Source of the DNA: an uncultured Bacteroidota bacterium
GTDB taxonomy: Bacteria > Bacteroidota > Bacteroidia > Chitinophagales > Chitinophagaceae
NCBI GenBank assembly: GCA_946479055.1
Contig: CAMLEX010000112.1
Location: 1 to 10,403, forward strand
Reading direction: 5' to 3'
DNA: 10,403 nt
Shown: positions 5,868 through 10,403 of the stretch, one piece after another
Layout of the letters: each line of letters begins with the position of its first letter
Position numbering within the stretch: the first letter of the stretch is position 1
Program-made: the position numbers and the translations under genes
The notes under the pieces: model-generated
Seen by the model: the letters and a program-made list of their open reading frames with translations, nothing else
Told to the model about the DNA's origin: nothing
The model's database searches: none

Positions 5868-8360
5868 ATGAAGAAAAATCTACCAGTATTATTTATCTGC
5901 TGCCAATTATTACTGAGCCTGCCGATGGATGTTTTTTCGCAAGCCCCTCAAAGTTGGTCATCAGCCGATATGTATCTCGCCCTTCGCAAATTGAATGTAC
6001 TCGGTTCAGTTTTATATGTAGCGGCCCATCCGGATGATGAAAATACAAGACTGATTACCTATTTCTCTAAAGATAAATTGTATCGTACCGGATATTTATC
6101 CCTTACAAGGGGTGATGGCGGTCAAAACCTGATAGGAAATGAACAAGGCATTGAATTGGGATTGATAAGAACACAGGAATTACTAGCAGCACGGCGTATT
6201 GATGGCGGGGAACAATTTTTTTCAAGAGCTTTTGATTTTGGTTATTCCAAAAATCCCGAAGAAACATTTACAAAATGGAATAAAGAAAAAATACTGAGTG
6301 ATGTAGTATGGGTGATACGGAAATTTCAACCCGATGTGATCATTACAAGATTCCCGACAACGGGTGAAGGCGGACATGGACATCATACCGGTTCGGCTAT
6401 ATTAGCCAATGAAGCATTTACTGCAGCAGCTGACCCCACACGATTTCCCGAACAACTCAAAAATGGCGTACAGCCCTGGCAAGCGAAAAGGATTCTTTGG
6501 AATACATTCAATTTTGGTACTACCAATACAATAACTGCGGATCAATTTAAAGTAGATGTAGGCGGTTACAACCCGTTGCTGGGAAAAAGTTATGGAGAAA
6601 TAGCAGCTGAAAGCCGCAGTCAGCACAAAAGTCAGGGCTTTGGTGTTCCTGCTTCAAGAGGCAAATCATTTGAAAGTTTTAAAACAACAGGTGGTACAGA
6701 GCCGGTAAATGATCTGATGGATGATGTTGATTTGAGTTGGAAAAGAGTTCGCAGTGGAGAAATAATAGAAAAGAAAATAAATGATCTTATTACTTCTTTT
6801 GATTTATTGAACCCGGAAAAGTCTGTGGAAGGGTTAGTAGGGTTGTATAAAAATATCAGTAAACTCTCAGATAGTTATTGGAGAGATCTGAAATTGAAGG
6901 AAATAAAAGAATTGATAAGGCAATGCAGCGGCTTGTTTATTGATGCAACATCGCCTGAACAGTTTGCAGTGCAAACGGATTCTATCAGGATTAATTTCTC
7001 TGTAAATAATCGTTTGGGTGTAGATGCAAAAATGGAAAGAATAACGATAAACGGTTTCGACAGCAGCTTTTCCCAAACACTGGAAAAAAATAAGAACGCC
7101 AATTTTGCAAAAACACTTTATGTTCCTTCTTCAAAGGCTGTAACACAACCTTATTGGCTGGAGAATAAAATGGAAGAAGGATATTTTAATGTAAAAAACC
7201 CTTTGCAGATCGGGCAACCGGATGTTGATGTGGCATACAATGTAACGATTGGAGTAAAAATTTATGGTGAGCAGTTTAGTTTTGTGCGGCCAGTTAAATA
7301 TAAATTTACAGACCCTGTAAAAGGAGAGTTATATCAACCGATAGTGGTAATACCCAACGTCACCTTCAGAGATTTTGACCAGGTATATATCAAAAGAGAA
7401 AAAAATAAATTCATTGATATATCTTTTATGGCTAATAATGAGATGGAAATTCCATCTCCTGCGTCAGTTTCACAAACATTCTCATCAACATTAGATACAT
7501 TGCCAAGATTGATTGGTGGGTTTGCATTACAGAAAAGACAAATTCATACGGAAATCTTAAGAGATGCTGAATTAGATGCAAAAGTATACAGGATAAATGT
7601 ATCTCCTGATTACAGAAATGTTGGATATATTTCAAAAAGTATTAACTACGATCATATTCCTACTATAACTTATTTCAAACAGGCTTTATTAACTGTTAAG
7701 AATGTCGACGCTAAAATTTATAATAAAAAAATAGGTTACATAATCGGCGCAGGTGATAAAGTGCCGGATGCCCTGGAGCAAATCGGCTACGAAGTAACCT
7801 TATTAACCGACAAAGAACTTTCACGAAATAACCTGCAGCAATTTGATGCGATCATCAGCGGTGTAAGAGCTTACAATACGAATGAGTGGTTGAATAAATA
7901 TTATGATAAGCTGATGAAATATGTAAGCGACGGTGGTAATTATATTGTTCAATATAATACCAACAATTTTATCAGCAATGTAAAGAATAAGATCGGGCCG
8001 TATGATTTCGCCATTGGAAGAACAAGAATAACAGATGAAAATGCGCCAGTAAATTTTTTAAAACCGGAACACCCGGTATTGAATTTTCCCAATAAGATTA
8101 CACCCGAAGATTTTAAAGGATGGGTGCAGGAACGTAGCATCTATCATGCTTCCAACTGGGATAAAAAATTTGAAACTATATTTTCAATGAATGATCCTGG
8201 TGAAAAACCGGATGAGGGAAGTCTTATCATTGCTAAGTATGGCAAAGGTTATTTCACATATACGGGGCTGGTATTTTTCAGGGAATTGCCAGCAGGTGTG
8301 CCCGGAGCTTACAGACTGTTAGCTAATATTATTGCATTAAATAAGAAAAAAGCATTTTAA
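5868..8360 (+). CDS. Secreted PIG-L/LmbE-family deacetylase with C-terminal amidotransferase-like domain
   Basis: The 830-aa protein starts with a Sec signal peptide (1-25, cut likely after VFS before QA). The PIG-L domain (about 47-260) carries AHPDDE (53-58), whose H54 and D57 are the expected zinc ligands and D56 the likely catalytic base. HGHH (170-173) should give the third ligand. PIG-L enzymes remove acyl groups, typically acetyl, from N-acylated sugars or related compounds; the substrate here is unknown. A helical linker (about 295-355) and a beta-rich, Ig-like middle region (about 365-500) follow. The segment about 620-825 begins KIGYIIGAGDKVPDALEQIGYEV and looks like a ThuA/class I glutamine-amidotransferase-like fold with no evident catalytic cysteine. 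Cytoplasmic PIG-L enzymes such as MshB or BshB are only about 220-300 aa. The ATG at 5868 is preferred over the TTG codon just before it. It is first in a unit with two small membrane proteins and a symporter. Confidence 0.92.
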   Translation: MKKNLPVLFICCQLLLSLPMDVFSQAPQSWSSADMYLALRKLNVLGSVLYVAAHPDDENTRLITYFSKDKLYRTGYLSLTRGDGGQNLIGNEQGIELGLIRTQELLAARRIDGGEQFFSRAFDFGYSKNPEETFTKWNKEKILSDVVWVIRKFQPDVIITRFPTTGEGGHGHHTGSAILANEAFTAAADPTRFPEQLKNGVQPWQAKRILWNTFNFGTTNTITADQFKVDVGGYNPLLGKSYGEIAAESRSQHKSQGFGVPASRGKSFESFKTTGGTEPVNDLMDDVDLSWKRVRSGEIIEKKINDLITSFDLLNPEKSVEGLVGLYKNISKLSDSYWRDLKLKEIKELIRQCSGLFIDATSPEQFAVQTDSIRINFSVNNRLGVDAKMERITINGFDSSFSQTLEKNKNANFAKTLYVPSSKAVTQPYWLENKMEEGYFNVKNPLQIGQPDVDVAYNVTIGVKIYGEQFSFVRPVKYKFTDPVKGELYQPIVVIPNVTFRDFDQVYIKREKNKFIDISFMANNEMEIPSPASVSQTFSSTLDTLPRLIGGFALQKRQIHTEILRDAELDAKVYRINVSPDYRNVGYISKSINYDHIPTITYFKQALLTVKNVDAKIYNKKIGYIIGAGDKVPDALEQIGYEVTLLTDKELSRNNLQQFDAIISGVRAYNTNEWLNKYYDKLMKYVSDGGNYIVQYNTNNFISNVKNKIGPYDFAIGRTRITDENAPVNFLKPEHPVLNFPNKITPEDFKGWVQERSIYHASNWDKKFETIFSMNDPGEKPDEGSLIIAKYGKGYFTYTGLVFFRELPAGVPGAYRLLANIIALNKKKAF

Positions 8361-8440
8361 ACTAAGAGCTTAAAAAGAGAGAAGAAGAAAAAGAGATCCG
8401 CGCAGAGCTGGTCGTTGAATTTTAAATTGAAAAAGTTGTA
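8361..8440. other. 80-bp purine-rich gap within the deacetylase-symporter unit
   Basis: The first half is strongly purine-rich (runs of AAAAAGAGAGAAGAAG type). No hairpin with a T-run and no promoter-like pair was found, so co-transcription of the deacetylase with the downstream small genes is plausible but not shown. An in-frame stop at 8423-8425 upstream of the next gene fixes its start. Confidence 0.5.
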
Positions 8441-8617
8441 ATGAGTGAAGCCAAAAAACCAAGTATAAGAAGAGGAGAGACGGCGTTTATTTTTGCTATT
8501 GTCATCGGCCTTATCGTTGGTATTCTTATAAAACGGGTGCGGATCGGAATACTTATTGGTCTTGTTTTAGGCTTTTGTATTGTATTCCTGGGATGGACAA
8601 GAGTGAATAAAAAATAA
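8441..8617 (+). CDS. Small hypothetical membrane protein, two predicted spans
   Basis: This is a 58-aa reading frame, MSEAKKPSIRRGETAF followed by two hydrophobic stretches, about 15-30 (AFIFAIVIGLIVGILI) and 35-51 (RIGILIGLVLGFCIVFL), joined by a KRVR turn. The positive N-terminus, the KRVR loop and the TRVNKK tail are all basic, so a hairpin with both ends in the cytoplasm is plausible, although the basic loop then conflicts with the positive-inside rule. I do not recognise the family. ATG 8441 is the only ATG available after the in-frame stop at 8423-8425. It ends two bases before the next start codon (8620), which with the following ATGA overlap supports it being a real coupled gene. A role with the symporter or the deacetylase is inferred from position only. 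Confidence 0.72.
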   Translation: MSEAKKPSIRRGETAFIFAIVIGLIVGILIKRVRIGILIGLVLGFCIVFLGWTRVNKK

Positions 8618-8619
8618 TT

Positions 8620-8742
8620 ATGGAAAAGGGTAACGATAAAATTCCTTTGTTCAAAAACTGGGGCGGATGGTATGCTTTTGTCATCCTGTTCCTGTTGTTA
8701 CTGATCATATTTTTTTCTTTGTTTACGAAAAAATTTTCATGA
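8620..8742 (+). CDS. 40-aa single-span membrane protein coupled to the symporter
   Basis: The reading frame encodes MEKGNDKIPLFKNWGGWYAF, a hydrophobic core (about 18-35, with VILFLLLLIIFFSLF) and a basic KKFS tail. This gives one membrane span preceded by an aromatic amphipathic stretch (FKNWGGWY). It starts two bases after the 58-aa gene and its stop TGA overlaps the symporter start as ATGA (8739-8742), the usual arrangement of translationally coupled partners. I do not recognise a named family. Small single-span proteins encoded directly before solute symporters can be accessory subunits, and that is the leading inference. A leader peptide that only couples translation is the alternative. 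The composition is unlike random sequence and the tight packing argues for a real gene. Confidence 0.75.
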   Translation: MEKGNDKIPLFKNWGGWYAFVILFLLLLIIFFSLFTKKFS

Positions 8743-10403
8743 ACCATCTCGACTGGATAGTACTAGTTGTTACATTGCTTACCATCATCACCTACGGCTT
8801 GTTTAAAAGCCGCACATCACGTAATCTCGATGGCTATTTTCTTTCTAATCGCAGCATGCCCTGGGGATTGATACTGCTGAGCATTATGGGTACACAGGCC
8901 AGCGCTATTACTTTTTTGTCGGCGCCCGGGCAGGCCTATACAGACGGAATGAGGTTTGTACAATATTATTTCGGCCTGCCTCTCGCAATGGTCGTTATCT
9001 GTATTTTTTTCGTTCCTATTTTTCATAAACTAAAAGTGTATACAGCTTACGAATACCTGGAAGGACGGTTCGATAACAAAACCAGAACACTAACTTCATT
9101 TCTTTTTTTACTGCAAAGAGGATTGTCAACAGGAATCAGTGTATTTGCTCCGTCAATTATTCTTTCTTCCCTGCTCGGCTGGAATATTTATTATACCAAT
9201 ATCGTGATGGGCGGGCTGCTGATTATTTATACCATGAGCGGAGGTGCCAAAGCTGTAGCTTATACACAGCAATTGCAGCTGTTCATCATTTTTACTGGTA
9301 TGTTCCTGGCCGCATATATGGTGGTGAATATGTTGCCGGCTAATGTAAGTTTTACTGATGCATTAATGATAAGCGGTAAAATGGGTAAACTGAATGTGAT
9401 TACTACCGGCTTTGAAAACGGAAGTTTTAACTGGAGTGATCAGTATAACATATTGAGTGGTATTATTGGCGGCTTTTTTTTAGCGCTATCTTATTTTGGG
9501 GCCGATCAATCGCAGGTAGGTCGTTATCTTACAGCCAAGTCATTAACAGAAAGCAGGGTCGGCTTACTGATGAATGGTCTTGTAAAAGTACCTATGCAAT
9601 TTCTGATCTTATTAATAGGTGCGTTGGTGTTTACTTTTTACCAGTTTAATAAAGCTCCGGTTTTCTTTAATGATGTCCAGGTAAGAAAACTGGAGCGTTC
9701 TGCTTATAAAGATTCTTTTGCGGTATTGCAGGCGCAATACAATAAAATTCTTTTGCAAAAAGAAGAAACCGTCATTGCTTATTCACAGGCAGCAGAAGTA
9801 AAAGACGAAGCTTTAAAAGAACAGCAGTTTAATACACTTCAATCACTCCAGTTTACTTCTGATAGCTTACGGGCCAAAGTAAAAAAATGGCTTAATACCA
9901 AAGAGGTTGGTGGTGATGGGAATGATACCAATTATATTTTCCTTCGCTTTGTGGTTGATCATTTGCCGGTTGGATTAGTGGGCCTGCTGATCGCTATTAT
10001 TTTCCTGGCCTCATGGGGTAGCATTGCCGCTGCCATTAATTCATTGGCTTCCTGCACCATGGTAGATTTTCATAAGCGATTTGCAAAAACAAAACAAAGT
10101 GGCGAAGATGAATACCGGATATCAAAATGGTACACCTTAGGTTGGGGTATTTTCTGCATTATCGTAGCTATGTTTACCTACAATATCGGCAACAGCCTGA
10201 TTGAAGCGGTGAATGTTCTGGGCTCTTTATTTTATGGGGTGATACTGGGAGTTTTCCTTGTCGCATTCTTTATAAAAAAGATCACCAGTGGACACGTAGT
10301 TTTTTGGGCCGCTTTGCTGGCAGAACTGCTGGTGCTTACTGTGTTTATATTAACACGGGTTGGAGTTTTTAAAATGGGTTTTCTGTGGCTCAATCCAATT
10401 GGC
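8739..10403 (+). CDS. Sodium:solute symporter (SSS family), 3' end missing
   Basis: An open frame of 555 codons runs to the window edge with no stop. It encodes a polytopic inner-membrane protein of the SSS/SLC5 family, which couples inward sodium flow to uptake of sugars, amino acids, vitamins or other small solutes. Supporting segments are the early DGYFLSNRSMPWGL (31-44) with the following GTQASAITFLSAPGQAY helix, YTAYEYLEGRFD (101-112), MSGGAKAVAYTQQLQ (166-180), and DQSQVGRYLTAKS (256-268). The LPVGLVGLLIAIIFLASWGS helix (409-428) ends before MVDFHKRF. Between about 306 and 398 lies a charged, helix-rich hydrophilic insert expected in the periplasm. The start ATG overlaps the stop of the 40-aa gene. 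The substrate cannot be read from sequence; its position behind a secreted PIG-L deacetylase suggests import of a deacylated product. Family assignment is firm. Confidence 0.93.
   Translation, partial: MNHLDWIVLVVTLLTIITYGLFKSRTSRNLDGYFLSNRSMPWGLILLSIMGTQASAITFLSAPGQAYTDGMRFVQYYFGLPLAMVVICIFFVPIFHKLKVYTAYEYLEGRFDNKTRTLTSFLFLLQRGLSTGISVFAPSIILSSLLGWNIYYTNIVMGGLLIIYTMSGGAKAVAYTQQLQLFIIFTGMFLAAYMVVNMLPANVSFTDALMISGKMGKLNVITTGFENGSFNWSDQYNILSGIIGGFFLALSYFGADQSQVGRYLTAKSLTESRVGLLMNGLVKVPMQFLILLIGALVFTFYQFNKAPVFFNDVQVRKLERSAYKDSFAVLQAQYNKILLQKEETVIAYSQAAEVKDEALKEQQFNTLQSLQFTSDSLRAKVKKWLNTKEVGGDGNDTNYIFLRFVVDHLPVGLVGLLIAIIFLASWGSIAAAINSLASCTMVDFHKRFAKTKQSGEDEYRISKWYTLGWGIFCIIVAMFTYNIGNSLIEAVNVLGSLFYGVILGVFLVAFFIKKITSGHVVFWAALLAELLVLTVFILTRVGVFKMGFLWLNPIG

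Noticed and set aside
5837..6037. Plus-strand frame overlapping the 5' end of the deacetylase gene
   Set aside because: It is a different frame over the signal peptide and AHPDDE region of a well-supported gene, and shows no recognisable features.
5868..8360. Bacillithiol deacetylase BshB
   Set aside because: BshB enzymes are small and cytoplasmic, while this protein has a signal peptide and over 500 extra residues.
8553..9026. Minus-strand frames opposite the small membrane genes and the symporter
   Set aside because: They are antisense to strongly supported membrane-protein genes and have no domain signal.

Overview
The window looks like chromosomal DNA from a Bacteroidota bacterium, most likely Chitinophagaceae or a close relative. 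The evidence is an AT-leaning composition, a TonB-dependent receptor with an N-terminal carboxypeptidase-regulatory-like domain, starts preceded by A/T-rich sequence without Shine-Dalgarno motifs, and short repeats between genes. The family placement is inferred from general resemblance, not from a marker gene. No rRNA, tRNA, CRISPR array, transposase or phage gene was seen.

Layout. Positions 1-117 hold no gene that can be called with confidence. On the minus strand, a gamma-glutamyltransferase lipoprotein (723-2441) is followed, 80 bp downstream, by a DinB-like/DUF1572 protein (118-642). The 80 bp gap carries five 7-bp repeat units. A 456-bp divergent region (2442-2897) is filled with roughly 10-bp-spaced CRGATT repeats and a complex hairpin, and separates the transferase from a plus-strand TonB-dependent outer-membrane receptor (2898-5744). 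The receptor ends in a strong intrinsic terminator (5761-5794). A second plus-strand unit then begins: a secreted 830-aa PIG-L/LmbE-type deacetylase fused to a C-terminal amidotransferase-like domain (5868-8360), a 58-aa protein with two membrane segments (8441-8617), a 40-aa single-span protein (8620-8742), and a sodium:solute symporter (8739 to the window edge, incomplete). The 40-aa gene overlaps the symporter by ATGA.

How the genes may work together. The last four genes are close, co-directional and partly overlapping, and they form the most coherent unit. A periplasmic or surface deacetylase could trim an N-acylated, perhaps sugar-like, compound that the symporter then imports; the 40-aa protein is a good candidate for an accessory subunit of the transporter. 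The transferase would act on gamma-glutamyl compounds such as glutathione in the periplasm. The receptor would bring an unknown ligand, probably an iron complex or other small molecule, across the outer membrane; it has no SusD partner here. Most of the window is ordinary Bacteroidota gene content. The points that deserve a second look are the small proteins of the symporter unit, the symporter's periplasmic insert, and the two kinds of short-period intergenic repeat.
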